Position numbers and translations under genes: made by a program. Positions 23,485 through 35,597 of a DNA stretch of 64,000 nt are shown here, piece by piece. The notes beneath the pieces are model-generated. The model was given only the letters and a program-made list of their open reading frames with translations. It did not search any database and was not told where the DNA came from. The number at the start of each line of letters is the position of its first letter. Positions within the stretch are counted from its first letter, which is position 1. This stretch comes from Cephalotus follicularis (taxonomy: Eukaryota > Streptophyta > Magnoliopsida > Oxalidales > Cephalotaceae), in assembly GCA_001972305.1 (NCBI GenBank), contig BDDD01001497.1:222669-286668 (forward strand). Reading direction: 5' to 3'.

Positions 23485-24765
23485 ATTCAAGCGAAATGAT
23501 TGTTCGGGAGTGGATGCGAAGGTTACCTCGCATATGTAATGGACACCAAGGAAGAGAAGATGAGGATGGAAGATGTTTACATTGTTAAGGAGTTTACGGA
23601 TATATTTCCTGAAGATCCACCTGGCATACCACCCGATCGAAAAGTAGAATTTGCAATTGACATAGTTCCTGGAACAGTTCATATTTCAAAGAGTCCCTAT
23701 CGTATGATGCCAGCTGAGTTAAATGAATTGAAGAGTCAGTCGCAAGAACTTTTGGATAAGGGATTTATCCAATCGAGTGTATCACCATGGGGTGCGTCGG
23801 TGTTGTTCGTAAAGATGAAAGACGTGACAATGAGACTCTGCATCGATTATCGAGTATTAAATCGAGTCACCATCAAGAATAAATACCCACTGCCAAGGAT
23901 CGATGATCTATTTGATTAGCTCCAGAATGCTCGATACTTCTCAAAGATTGATCTTCGATCGGGCTATCATCAAGTGAAGGTTAAGAAATATGAGATACCA
24001 AAGACAGCTTTTCAGACAAGATATGGACATTATGAGTTTTTGGTACTGCCGTTTGGATTGACAAACGCTCCTGCTGTATTTATGGACTTGATGAATAGGA
24101 TATTCAATGAATTTTTTGGACCAATTCATGATAGTTTTCATTGATGATATACTGGTGTATTGAAGGAGTCAAGAGGAGCATGAAGAATATTTGACAAGTG
24201 TGTTGCAAACGCTGCGGAGGGAACAACTTTATGCTAAGATCAACAAGTGCCAGTTTTGGATGAAGGAGGTATCCTTCTTAGGTCATGTAATTTCAAGAGA
24301 CAGCATTTTACTGGACCCTCATACGATTAAGGCAATAAGAGGATGGAAAAGACTAATGTTGGTAACGGAGATACGAAGTTTTCTTGGATTTGAAAGAAAG
24401 GAAAACTTAGTCCAAGGTATATTGGACCATTCGAGATTCTATAAAGAATTGGAGAGATTGCGTATAGGCTTGCACTGCCACCAAATCTCTCTCACGTTCA
24501 CGATGTTTTTCATATATCACTTCTTTGAAAATATATGGCCAACCCATCTCATGTTCTAAGAGCTGAACCGATACAAGTGCATAACAACTTATCCTACAAC
24601 GAGCAACCGATGGAAATTCTGGATCATAAGGAACAAATTCTAAGGACCAAAATAGATCCCTTAGTAAAAGTGTTGTGGAAAAATCATGGGGTTGAAGAAG
24701 CTACGTGGGAATTGGAAGAGACAATGAGACAAGAGTACCCTCATCTTTTTGAGTCTGTTGAATAA
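23485..24765 (+). pseudogene. pol: E4 gypsy pol fragment: RT and integrase C-terminus
   Basis: The frame starts inside the protease-RT linker ([12 protein letters not shown]), cut on the left by E3. RT follows with [33 protein letters not shown] and the catalytic FIDDILVY (about 24140-24160). Breaks are TAG at 23917, an extra base near 24112 and TGA near 24163. Near 24392, after RSFLGF, sequence jumps to the integrase C-terminal region, so RNase H and most of integrase are deleted. The last part (24535-24765) carries the Tekay-type end VKVLWKNHGVEEATWE. Nothing functional can be made. Confidence 0.88.
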
Positions 24766-24791
24766 GCAAATTTCGAGGACAAAATTTTTGT

Positions 24792-24804
24792 AAGGAGGGT
24801 AGAA
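24792..24804 (+). promoter_or_regulatory. Polypurine tract of E4
   Basis: AAGGAGGGTAGAA precedes TGTAAT, the first six bases of the E4 3' LTR. Confidence 0.8.
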
Positions 24805-26127
24805 TGTAATTGTCACGCCCCGGTTTCAGGTAAACACACATAAAGGTGGTAAAGGCAATTAACACAAAGATTCAGCTCATGTAAATACCATAAAATTTAA
24901 ACTTTTCAGATAAAATATCAGTTGCGGAAGCATTAAACCCATAAGCTGAAAAACACGTAACGTGCATCCCATACTGCACGCTACTCAAAGCATTTATTTC
25001 ATTGTTAAAAGCCCACAAAACGGAGCGTGATCCATATACATTAACCCAAAAGTGAAGTACAACAGATAACCGTCAGTACAGTACATCAGTAGTCCTTAAG
25101 ACAAAACCAGTTTATTACAATTCAGAAGAATATAAACCAACAACAATAACATAAAGGCTTGTTCTTCGTCCATGCTAGTCGAACACCGGTCCACTGCGTC
25201 AATCTGTAAAGTAGGGGGTTAGCCTTTGTCCTTACTCGGCTAAGTCATAAGAGTAGTTCGGGATCAACATTAAATGCATGTCATGAAATGGATGCATAAT
25301 GATGCAGTGTAGTAGAAAATCGGTTTATATATACGAAAATATATATATGTTTAACAGTACAGTAAAATATCAGTAAGGACATATATAGGAAAATATATGT
25401 ATGCAATGATAGTACAGTAGTAACCCGGCCAGCGCTACATCACAGGCACAATAGTGTCCGAATAGGACCAGTAAACAGTACAAAGTCCACAAAGGGACCA
25501 CAACAGGCAGGCAGTGTGTGTAACACCGCCAACTCCTGGACCCACGCTACACTCCCACTGTAGTCCCTTCTCCAGACAACCAAGCAAGGCAATAGTACAG
25601 TACAGTGAGTTACCCAGCCAACTCCTGGCTCCTAGGTCAACCCTGCCACTAGCCAGTGCTGGCAGTCTCCGCCATGCAACTAGTGGCTCGAGTACAAACA
25701 CAGTAAATTCACAGAGCAACAGTGAATGGTCATTGTAAACAGTGCAGTAAACAGTACAATAATGATCGTTAGATCAACAACAGGCAGTTCATTTCCAAAT
25801 ATTTTCAAAAGTGATAACATTTGAAATATGTATTTCTAATAGATAGAAAGTACTTTAAACCGTTCAGTAGTGGAAATCGCTTTCCAAAGATGTTAGAAAA
25901 TATAACAATATTCATTTTATATTTTTGCATTCAACATAGTGGTTTTCAACTCGTATATGCACTTCTAATGTGGCAATACTTAGAAAATCATAATCAATTT
26001 ATAAACAGTCGATAAACAGGCAGTAAACAGTACATATGCAATGCATACAAATGCTCGAATGCATCCTAAGAGGAATCAGGATCGTTTCATATCGTTAAAC
26101 AAGAAAACTCCGAAACAGTACAAGAAG

Positions 26128-26390
26128 GCGTCGATGTCTATTACTAGGCGTCGATGTCTTTGTCCCTCAGCGTCGACGCTCAAGTCCTTAGCGTCAGCGC
26201 TTTACACTGTTTGAAGACGTCGATGTCCATCTTTATAAGCATCGATGCTCAAGGTATGGAACCTTAAACGTCAGTGTATTGCTTAAGACGTCGACGCGTT
26301 AAGGTAGGAACCTTAGGCGTTGACGTATAATACATCAATATCCAAGGAGATAACCCCAAAGGCGTCGATGTTCTTCAAAGACATCGACGT
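26128..26390 (-). repeat. Palindrome array 8 (GCGTCGACGC type) in S3, U5 side
   Basis: Twelve cores are centred near 26132, 26152, 26174, 26195, 26221, 26243, 26272, 26292, 26321, 26336, 26366 and 26385 (steps 20, 22, 21, 26, 22, 29, 20, 29, 15, 30, 19). Many are decayed to GTCGAT, GTCAGC or GTTGAC. The steps match array 12 in S6 read backwards. Confidence 0.9.
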
Positions 26391-27023
26391 GTTTCGAGAA
26401 CCAGTCATCTTCTTGCTTACGACGTGACAAGCAGTGACCATCAAAATCCACATACATGCAAGATAACATGTAATCAAGGCAGGAAACCAACATGCAGATA
26501 CATATAACATACCCAGCATAACATGGCATTGATCCAGTGATCAAAAACATTTCAATAATCATGCAATCTATGCACCAAAATCATAGTCCAGGCATGAACA
26601 TTAATCTCAAGAATACAATTATGGCTTCCCCTACCTTTTTGTTCCAAGTTAGGAACAAGAAAGTCCACCTCTTTAAGTCCTACAACCGGCCACAGCAGCT
26701 CCAAGGATCGTCCCGTTGCTGCTAGCCCACAAGCTTCAAGTTCCAAGCTCTAAAATGCTTAACAATGGTGGAATCTCTCTCCTTGTTCGCACTCAAGTGT
26801 TTTTAGCCAAACCAATGGGGAGAAGAGGAGCATTTATCTCTCAGCCTGCATGCACAGCCAAGTGTCATGCCGTCTCTTCTCTTCTAGCCCCTGCATGCCT
26901 GGTAACATACCATCATGCTCAAAATGTAATGTCCGTGCCCCAAGGCACCTGCAAAGTGACCTTAAGTTGTCACCTTGCACGTTATTCTATCAGCAGAAGA
27001 ACGTGTCTGTCATTTGTCGCTAA

Positions 27024-27172
27024 ACGTCGACATTTTTATGCAGGCGTCGATGCTTATAGCGTTTTACCTGAAAGGCGTTGATACTATTCATAGGCGTCGA
27101 CGTGCATGCACATGCATTCATGTGCGTCTCTTTGTTTCAAAGGCGTCAATGCTTTCAAAAGGGCATCGACGC
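27024..27172 (-). repeat. Palindrome array 9 (GCGTCGACGC type) in S3, U3 side
   Basis: Cores are centred near 27028, 27048, 27079, 27098, 27146 and 27167 (steps 20, 31, 19, 48, 21), the same layout as array 4 in S2. Confidence 0.88.
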
Positions 27173-27459
27173 GTTTCTCCCAAAACAGCGTCGTTTTACT
27201 TCAAATTGCCCTTTTTAACATTTCTTTAACATTTTTTTTCTCCAAAATTAATATCATTAGAGTTTGGAAAACATCATCAAAGTTGGGAAATCCATCATTC
27301 TATTAATTTCACAATAAAAGTACATTTACATCATGAAATTACAACATATGAAAATCCCGGGCGTTACAGTAATGACCGGAAATTTTGTTGAAGTTATTGT
27401 TTATGGAAATATGGTTGTTCTAAGTATTTTATGGTGTGTTAGGCATTTTGTAGCATTGA

Positions 27460-27841
27460 AAGCCTCGACTATCTAATTTTAAAGCGTCGATGGTTAGTCT
27501 TCAGTGCATACAAAGCGTCGACTATTTTCGTACCAAAGCTACACCAAACTTATTAACTAAAGCGTCGACGGTTTGTTATAGCGTTGAGGAAAAAGTGGCG
27601 ACGCTTTTAAGTCTTATTTTAGTAACTAAAGCGTCGACGTTTTTTTTATAGTGTAAGGAGAAAGCGGAGATGCTTAAGTGTTATAACCAACGACGCTTAT
27701 TTCCTTTTTCTTCAACGTTTTAAGCCTTATATCCTTTGTTAAAAGCGCTCAGCTGGTGACGCTTAGTGTAAAAGCGGCAGCGCTTTGAGGTTAAAGCGTT
27801 GAGCCTTAGTGAGAACAATGCTTGAAAGCATCGACGCTTAT
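27460..27841 (+). repeat. Palindrome array 10 (AAGCGTCGACGCTT type) in the E4 LTR
   Basis: About 13 recognisable but degenerate units lie here, for example near 27488, 27519, 27566, 27635, 27778, 27800 and 27832. Full AGCGTCGACG cores occur at 27561 and 27630. Steps range from 14 to 47 bp, many of 19-23 or 31-36. The array ends about 230 bp before the TATA box at 28068. Confidence 0.82.
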
Positions 27842-28067
27842 CTCGTTTTTTTTTTTATCATTTAGTGAATTAATTATGTTAATTATGGACGCATGTCGAC
27901 TACCGGATGAAGAATTGAGATTTTTTACCTAACTGTTATTATTTCAAGATAAAAAGAGGACAAGTATCATTTAATCTGAGGAAGAAAATTTAACAATGTG
28001 GGAGGCGTATAACATGGACGACGTAACCAGCTGACGCACGACAGTAAGAAGCCTGTGTTAAACTGCC

Positions 28068-28075
28068 TATAAATA
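28068..28075 (+). promoter_or_regulatory. TATA box of the E4 LTR
   Basis: TATAAATA is followed about 30 bp later by GAGAGATCAG and a GA-rich stretch, the usual layout of a plant LTR promoter and transcript start. Confidence 0.65.
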
Positions 28076-28594
28076 TGGGTAACTGTAACAATTGAGAGAT
28101 CAGTAATCTTCTCCCAAAAAATTACTGATTGAGAGACTGGGAGAGAAAAGAAAGAAAGAAAGAATGAGAGAAGAGGAGAGCGGAGAAAAGAAGGAGGATT
28201 TTGCTGAGATTTTATTGTCGAAATTATTGCAGTGTAGGAAAGGAAAGAAGGAGATTAAAGCAATGTAGGGAAAATTTTTACTCACTTTCTCAAAGTATTT
28301 TATACTTTTATGCCAAAATACTTTATGTTCATTTTTATGTCGAAGTAACTTATGTTATTTCTGGAAATTATACAGTAAATTGTTATGTTTTACGTAATTC
28401 GAATTTCTGCCAAATTCTTGATGAAATTCTATGTTTAAAATTATTGCTCATGTTCTACAATTATTTTCAATGAAAATTATGATTTTATGATTTTAAAATT
28501 TTTGAAATGTTTGCTATAATTTTATCGTTATTTCAGTTTTTACAAATGTTGTACTAATTTATTTTTACGAATACTTTGAGCTGATCACTCAAAG

Positions 28595-31132
28595 TGTCAC
28601 GCCCGGACCCAGCCCCACTGGAATCCGTCACTCCCGCTACGAGGCCAAGTCTCCCATCGGAGACTCACCTCGTAGGTTCAGCAGAACAGAGATTCAGAAA
28701 ATACATTTATAACAGAAAATCTCTTCAAAACATAAAGAAAACAGAAAAGTTTCTTGAAAAACTTGAAAATAATTCTAACTCTTAAAATTTTTCGAAAATG
28801 GGGCATGTAGTATTCATTTATAGGACTATGCCCCCTGTAAAGAAAAACACAGTTTTTATAAATCACACTCCCGAAGGAGGAAACAGTTTGAAATGGGCTC
28901 AGCCCTCAACAGATCACACTCCCGAAGGAGGAAACAGTTTATAAAATGGGCTCAGCCCTCAGCAGATCATAATTTAAAAGCAGAAAACCAGTAATGGATT
29001 GGGCTCTGCCTCAACCATATTAACATAATATAAAGCTAAAGTAGGGCTCCGCCCTTTAAAACAAAACAAAAATAGTTATATAAAACCATAAGAAATGTAG
29101 AATTTAAAATGTTTATGCAATGATGCTATGCATGTGTTGACCGTGGTAGCATGTCCTTTATGGTCTCACCTCAGCAGACAGACAGACTCCAGCTGACAGA
29201 GCGCAGCAGACTAACCTGTCAGAACTAAAAACAGAAAACAGAAGAGAGGGTTAGTCCACAGGACTAGTGAGATGGAACAAAAAGACTCCGCGGAGTTTTG
29301 CTCGCATATAAATATCTTTACAGAAATGTAAAACAAAAGTATAAAATAACTTAAACGGAAGTTGCAGAAACAGAATTTAAGTCCAAAATATGACTTATAA
29401 AACAGATCAAAAACAACTTAAACAGAATATAAATCTAAAACCGATTTATAAAACCAAAGTTTCCCGAAAGCAACAGAAAACCAGATCAGAAAATCATATC
29501 AGACCATTTCTTTCAAACAGATTCAAATCCTCAGATTTTTCTTACATATAATAGTAACAGAGTTTAAACAGAAAAATATATAAAGATGCCATGGGGTCTA
29601 CTAAGTAAGGTCGACGCCTGGGCCCCGTCGGGCCGAACGTCCAGCAGAAATAGTGGCAAGGACACCGTCGTGTCCAAGCATCAGTAGAAAGTCATACACA
29701 TGTAGACAAGCCTCTCATGGGCATCAGATACATATATATATACAATACCGAGATCGCCATGCATCTAAACATATTTAAACAGATTTCAGAAAACAGAATT
29801 TCAGATTGCGGAATACAGAATACAGAATACAGAGACTCATCCGAGTCATCAAAATAGATTTCAGATATCATCGTCATAAAAACATATTTAAAACAGATTT
29901 AAACAGATAGAGGAATCATTTTCCTCATCGTATACAGATATAGCAGAAAATAGTGTCATAGTATGACTATAACCGTGCGAGCATTTGAAAATAGTAAAAG
30001 AAAGTTTCAGACATTAAAACTTAAACAGATTTTAGAACAGAAACAGATTCAAATTTCATTCATATACGGAAAGCAAAACGTAAAGCGTTTTGAAACATTC
30101 AAACCATTTAAAGCATTTCAGAAATAAACGGTTAAAGAAAGGCGTTCCAATCACAGTACAGACGAGCGAGTCCCTCGACTGGTCGCCTCCATGGATGACC
30201 TCAAAGGCAGGATCGTCTACCAACAGACAGACAGACAGATAACAGACTATCAGAACTCAGACAGACAACAGACTACATACCTATCAGACTCAAACACGTA
30301 CAAAGACGTGAAAAGCTTTATGCAATGAAATGCGTGCAGATGTCAGAAAACTATAACCGATCAATCCGGTTAACAGAACAGAAGTACGGATCCGGGGCGC
30401 GTTGGGTCTGGCGCCGCCGCGTTTGGCCGGAACGGCCGCGTTGACCGCGGCTGTCTTCGCCGGTGATTTTCGATTCCGACGTCATCACGGGTCGGGGCCG
30501 GTACCTCTCGAATGGCCGTGACGCTAGGAGTCCGAATATGTGGTTGCCCTTTCGAGCTGATCACCGGAGAGGGAGAAACGACGCCAAACAGTTCCAGGAG
30601 AGAGAAGACGTCGCACATGCCGGAGGAGACGTCGGCCAGTGCAGGGGAGGGGCTCGGCGTGCTCGGGAGGACGAGACGGTCCCGTTGGTACCCTCGCCAG
30701 CATCAGATTGGCACTGACGCCGACGGCAGAAGGGTGACAGCAGAGAGAGACGGGAGAGAGGAGAGAGAGAGCGGGAGAGATGGGAGAGAAAGGCAAAATT
30801 TTCTTTAAAAATTTTGCATTTTTTATATATATAACCCAAAACGGACTGGGTTTTTGCTCAGAATTTAACCGTTACGGACAGAAATTGGATGTTTAGGACA
30901 TACCACTTGGGCTATTTTTCCGAATCAGCAGTCATTTCAGAAAAACATCATTTAATTTACGGAAAAGAAAAATCAATTTCTTATGCAGAAAACCATCAGA
31001 ATAAAATCGTAAAAATTCAAATAATGCCATGATGCACATCATAAATGCCAGAAAATAAATTAACAGACCGACAGACAAACAGAAGCCACATAGGCTCACA
31101 GACACAGACCGTACAAGGACACGGATGTCACA
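28595..31132 (-). mobile_element. S4, solo LTR (2538 bp) of another gypsy family
   Basis: It starts TGTCACGCCCGG and ends GGATGTCACA on the plus strand, so in its own sense it is TGTGACATCC...CGGGCGTGACA. A perfect CAAAG duplication flanks it (28590-28594 and 31133-31137). It is not homologous to S1-S3 and lacks GTCGAC arrays. A minus-strand TATA-like TATATATAAAA lies at 30821-30832, followed by a CT-rich leader and a GC-rich part (30380-30720). The overlapping open frames at 30370-30839 come from that GC-rich part and are not genes. A direct repeat of about 55 bp (CACACTCCCGAAGGAGGAAA) lies near 28863-28965, and a GACA microsatellite near 30221-30275. Confidence 0.92.
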
Positions 31133-32197
31133 CAAAGTATTGAGAAATGTTTTATGAAATGTGAAAATGTAATGAACTGAGATGAACAACTATTGGATTG
31201 CGATCCTAGGAGGATTAATCCAGCAAGGATTAATGTTATGAGCGGATAGTGCTCACGGATATGCATGTGATTAAGGATAGTAATCGGGGAGTGCACAATG
31301 CCCAGGTGAAGCAATGGTTCAATTGGGTTCTTTATGTTTTTTTATACAACCCCTCAGTTATTTATGAAATGTTCTGATTCATGAGATATGATCAGAAAAA
31401 GAAATGAAAAGTTCAATTTCATGAGATATGAACAGAAAAGAAAATGAAGGTGAAATGTGCTGGTTTTTATAAAAATATACCATAAAATGGTTTTCAATGA
31501 TGTTTTGTTTTCAAGTATGACTGGGTTATATACCAGAAAAATGTATAAATTGGAAATGTTTTGATAAAACAATTATCAAAAATGGATTTCGATAATGTTT
31601 TTACGACTATGATTCTTATTGGGCTATTTGAGCTCACTCCTTTCAATGTTTTGTTTTCAAATAAATTTTTCCAGGAAATGGTTGAACGTGGAATTTCGAG
31701 CTTTAAAGGAAGTTCGGAAAAGATGTTTTGGAAATGAAGTATTTATGAAATGATGGTTTTATGATAAGTTAATGTTTTCCGTTGTGTAATGTATTATGAC
31801 AGATGATGTATAGATGTAAATGTATAGAAATGAATGCTATAGTATATGATATTTTGATGTTAGTATTGAAAGTTGTAAGACACGTTTGAGATTATGAGAA
31901 ATCAATGAAAGACGTTAGCAATAATTCAAGATTTTGATATATAACGGTTTCAATTAAGAGTATGATGATTTTAAAGTTTAGTCTTCAAAGTTCTAAGTAT
32001 ATTTTGAAGTTATGAGGTTATTGAATAGGATATAATATCGAGGTTGTTAAATGAGCTAATGGTTTGAAGATGATAGAAACAGACAAGATCGTTAAATTGA
32101 TTAAACGATTTAATGGTTAATGGTTCCCCCCAAGTAACGCACCAATTCTTCGAAGCTCGCTTTGAGCATAAAGCAAACTCGCATCGGGGGCGATACA

Positions 32198-33104
32198 ATG
32201 TAGGCATGTTACAGTCCGTTAAAGTACGGTTAGCCAAGAACTTCTCCATGAAGGATTTGGGAAAGGCTTCTTACATATTGGGAATAAAGATCTATAGAGA
32301 TAGATCTAGTAGGTTGCTTGGGCTTTCCCAAAGCAAGTACATCAGCAGGGTGCTGAAACAGTATGGCCTCGAGAATTCCAAAGTTGGCATGCTGCCAATT
32401 GGCCAAGGAATTCACCTTTCTAAGAGGATGTCACCATAGACGTCTAAGGAGAGGACACGCGTGAGTAGGCAGCCCTATGCTTTGGCTGTGGGCTCCATCA
32501 TGTATGTCATGCTTTGTACTAGGCCTGATGTCGCATATGCCTTGGGTATGGCAAGTCGATTTCAGTCCGATGCTGGAGAGAAGCACTGGGAAGTTGTCAA
32601 GGGGATTCTTAAATACCGAAGGACGATTCAGGATACCTTCTTGACATATGGAGGAGATAGTGAGTTGAGACTGGAGGGTCATACAAATTCTAGTTTCAAC
32701 AGTGATCTGGATTATCATAAGTTTGTTTAAGGATATGTGTTTGTCCTTAATGGCGGTGTTGTGAGTTGAAGGAGTTCCATGCAGGAGACAACTATAAACT
32801 CCACCACGGAAGCAATGTTGCAGCCTCTGATGCTGCAAAAGAAGCTATTTGGATGTGGAAGTTCAGTGCAGAACTTGCTGTGGTTCCATCCATCGTTTTT
32901 CCAATTGTAGTGCACTGTGACAACGATAGGGCTGTTTCACAAGCCAAGGAACCCATGTCTCATCACCACTCTAAACATATACAGCGAAGGTATCATTTGA
33001 ACAGGGAGATCATAAATAGAGGAGACAACACCCTTGAGAGAGTTGCTTGGAAAACAAATTTAGCAGACCCACTAACCAAAGCCATGAGCAGTGTAGTACT
33101 CTAG
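32198..33104 (+). pseudogene. pol: E5 copia RT C-terminus and RNase H
   Basis: The frame starts at VGMLQSVKVRLAKNFSM, cut on the left by the E4 LTR, and is closely related to E3. RNase H follows (HTNSSFNSD, VHCDNDRAV) and ends with HIQRRYHLNREI and NLADPLTKAM, the usual copia C-terminus. Breaks are a TAG after RMSP near 32437, a TAA near 32728, a TGA near 32767 and a frame change near 32810. It is the 3' remnant of a copia element interrupted by E4. Confidence 0.88.
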
Positions 33105-33156
33105 ATTCATAGGAGTACGATGGGCTTAGGCTATAGGTCTTCATGACTTGAGGTCC

Positions 33157-33167
33157 AAGTGGGAGAT
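33157..33167 (+). promoter_or_regulatory. Polypurine tract of E5
   Basis: AAGTGGGAGAT directly precedes the LTR start TGTTTGATTAGG. This is the usual copia layout behind RNase H. Confidence 0.85.
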
Positions 33168-35597
33168 TGTTTGATTAGGGGCGTCCTTACAAGCCACGAG
33201 GTGGCTGCAATTATATGTAATACACCCTTATTAAAGAACCTTCTTAGTTCCATTTATGTTTTAATGTGCATATTCCTATAACAATGGCATCTGCTATATG
33301 TATATCCCAAACCATCACTATGGATCAGCTTAATTAACAAATTAACTGAATACACATGTAGCACCCTGTCTATCAAAGGGTTGGATCTCGTGCCTGGGAG
33401 GTTATGAGAATGAGATCCTTACTCCCTTCTGAAAAAATGTTCCAAGTCGTAGGTTCACTTTCTTAGGGAAATTGATGAACCGGATAGACTTGTTGTGTTA
33501 TCCTTGCTCCCAGTTTTAATGGAAGATGGATCATCCCATTGACATTTGGGTTTACCCTAAAACTGATACGGCGTGAATGCCTGGTGCATGGTCATCGAAC
33601 CGACCTACCATAGGAAACATTTTTTGGATAGTCATTACCCCTGCCAATAGGATTCCAATAGATCTTGCTATTGTATAGTTAATGGTGACTAGTAGGCCAT
33701 GCCTGACCTGCGTTGTTTCATTAGACCTGAGTGACTGGCTTGCATCGGATAGTAAAAGTCTGGCTTTGATTTTCGCCTTCCTTATCTCTAGCCACGAGCT
33801 GGCAAAGGGGTTGTCTTTGGGCCTTGTGGGAGCTACATTGGTGTATGGGAGAGTTAGCACAACAAGGGATTGTCACTCGTATAATGAGGGTAACTGGCTC
33901 TATAATATCTTTTTCCATTGCAAACTTGTAAATACCTAGCCAGGTGCAGGAGGACTGGAAACGGGGTTTTCGGGGAGGTCCGACGATACTCACAATGTGT
34001 TCATAGATTTATTGTTATCACAGCTTTACCTAGGGTTGACATTTATCTGTCCCTAGGCCGCGGTCGGAGCCAAGGATGAAGAGGGATACACTGCATGCAA
34101 ACCGATGATAAGATAAAGTACCGATTAACTGGATATCGACTAATAGATGTGGTAGTAAATTCCACGAATATGGGGGATGATTAGGATCATACCATGGCTA
34201 TTTTGATAGTTGGGGACTATCAGGATGATCGTACCAGAATCATGGGATGTTCTGGAAAATTTATCGTCGTACAGGACTCCAATAGGGATTTCGGGTCCCA
34301 AATTATTTTTGGAACATGTTGACATGTAGGGACACGTGTCATTTAGTTAAAGGATAGCATCTGGGAGATGTTACTTTGAAAGAGAATATTTTATTTGCTA
34401 GACACATATCTCCTCCTTTAGGTGAGTCCAAGCATCACCATAATAAAATATTCCAGTCAAAGGGTTGAGTGTTGAACAAGTAATTAACTTAGAGAGAGAG
34501 GATTGGGGTGGCTAGGGCTTACCCTATGCCACATTGGGTCGAACCCTAACCTTTTAAATGGCATAGGTTTGGCCACCCCCTTCCCATTAGTAGCCCACAA
34601 TATTTGAAATGTAAAATGCCCATATGTTGATAATTTAAACCAAGTCAAACTTTGAGTGTGTCATACTCAAAGTTATGACAAGGTGTGGGGGCACATGACA
34701 CAAACATGGGGAAAGGCACGGTGCCTCATGTTGCTTGTGTCATGCGTCGAGTTGCATAAAGAAAGAGATAAATGGTGTCTCACATTACACCCAACATATG
34801 AAATAACTCTAGCACACTTCTCTCTTTCTCTCTTCACCCATGGGAATAGCTCTCTCTTTCTTCCTTTCATCCGTCTCTCTCTTGTCCTCCATTAAAGGAC
34901 TCCAAAAGCTTCAAGCTTTTGAAGAAAGAACAACACCATAACCTCCTCTTACCCTCCATAATCACAATAGGTTGAGACATCTCACATATTGAATTCTATC
35001 TTTACTTGTCGTGATTGTTAGTTTAGGCTACAAAACACTTTAAGCCTCCTTCCACAAAGTCCTTTGTACCCGTGGGTCTTTGGATCTTTATTGGAGGAGA
35101 TTAAATCTTGGATCTAAAGTGTGGAGGGAGCTCTAGAAGGAATGATTTGAAGACTTTTGTAATGGCCTTTAAACCTTCTTCTTCCTCCCTTTTTGTTTTT
35201 GGTGTTTTCAGGTTCAAGCTAGGGTTTGTAACCCTAGCCGAACCCTTGAGGTTCCAAGAGGGAACCCTAGCAAACGCTTAGAGTTTGTCCTCCTTGAGGT
35301 CACAGATAAATGGGGATAGCTATAAGGTTTTTGTTTGCAAACCCTAAGCAATTTTGTGTGTGGGCCAAAGCTAAGGTTAAGGAAACCCTAGCTCAACTCA
35401 TGCCCTCTATGCTTGTTTGGTGCTTTAATGGTTCAATTGATTGCATAATTAGAGATCCTTGGCATTAATTGCGACAATTATGGACATGGATGTTAGGGTG
35501 TACCTTTTCTATGGAGAAGATTGGACATTTTTTTTAAAATTAATACCCTAAAGCAGTTATGCCCTAAATTGCTCCATACCCCGCTTATAGCTTAACA
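33168..35597 (+). mobile_element. E5 3' LTR (copia, about 2.43 kb)
   Basis: It starts TGTTTGATTAGG after the polypurine tract and ends CTTAACA. It is homologous along its length to the two-part E7 5' LTR and to the minus-strand fragments at 45405-46692 and 60771-61691 (for example GGTTATGAGAATG, TGGGTTTACCCTAAA). A CT-rich transcript start region lies near 34818-34880. Directly after it comes ATCAGAGCC, the tail of a gypsy primer site, so E5 probably landed in the E6 primer site. Confidence 0.85.

Larger units (their letters stand above)
24811..27368 (-). mobile_element. S3, solo LTR (2558 bp) inside the E4 LTR
   Basis: It starts TGTCACGCCCCGG and ends CGGGCGTTACA on the plus strand and is flanked by a perfect GTAAT duplication (24806-24810 and 27369-27373). 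It is homologous to S6 in opposite orientation and to S1. No internal retroelement sequence is present, so it is a solo LTR left by LTR-LTR recombination. It carries arrays 8 and 9 of the GCGTCGACGC type. Short open frames (25435-27306) are not conserved. Confidence 0.93.
24805..32197 (+). mobile_element. E4 3' LTR in three pieces (24805-24810, 27374-28594, 31138-32197)
   Basis: The LTR starts TGTAAT at 24805, is interrupted after 6 bp by S3, resumes at 27374 (GACCGGAAATTTTG), is interrupted again by S4 at 28594, and resumes at 31138. It ends with GGGGGCGATACA near 32197, where copia RT sequence begins. The pieces sum to about 2.29 kb. It carries palindrome array 10, then a TATA box at 28068 and a GA-rich transcript start region (28135-28200). 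The long AT-rich stretch 31138-32100 has no coding content. Confidence 0.82.

Noticed and set aside
30221-30275. GACA-rich microsatellite
   Set aside because: It is short and imperfect and lies inside S4; no further meaning is apparent.
30370-30839. Overlapping open frames on both strands in a GC-rich stretch
   Set aside because: They lie in the promoter and leader part of solo LTR S4, overlap in many frames and show no domain.
34656-34895. 79-codon open frame near the E5 LTR end
   Set aside because: It is within the CT-rich transcript start region of a copia LTR and is not conserved in E7.
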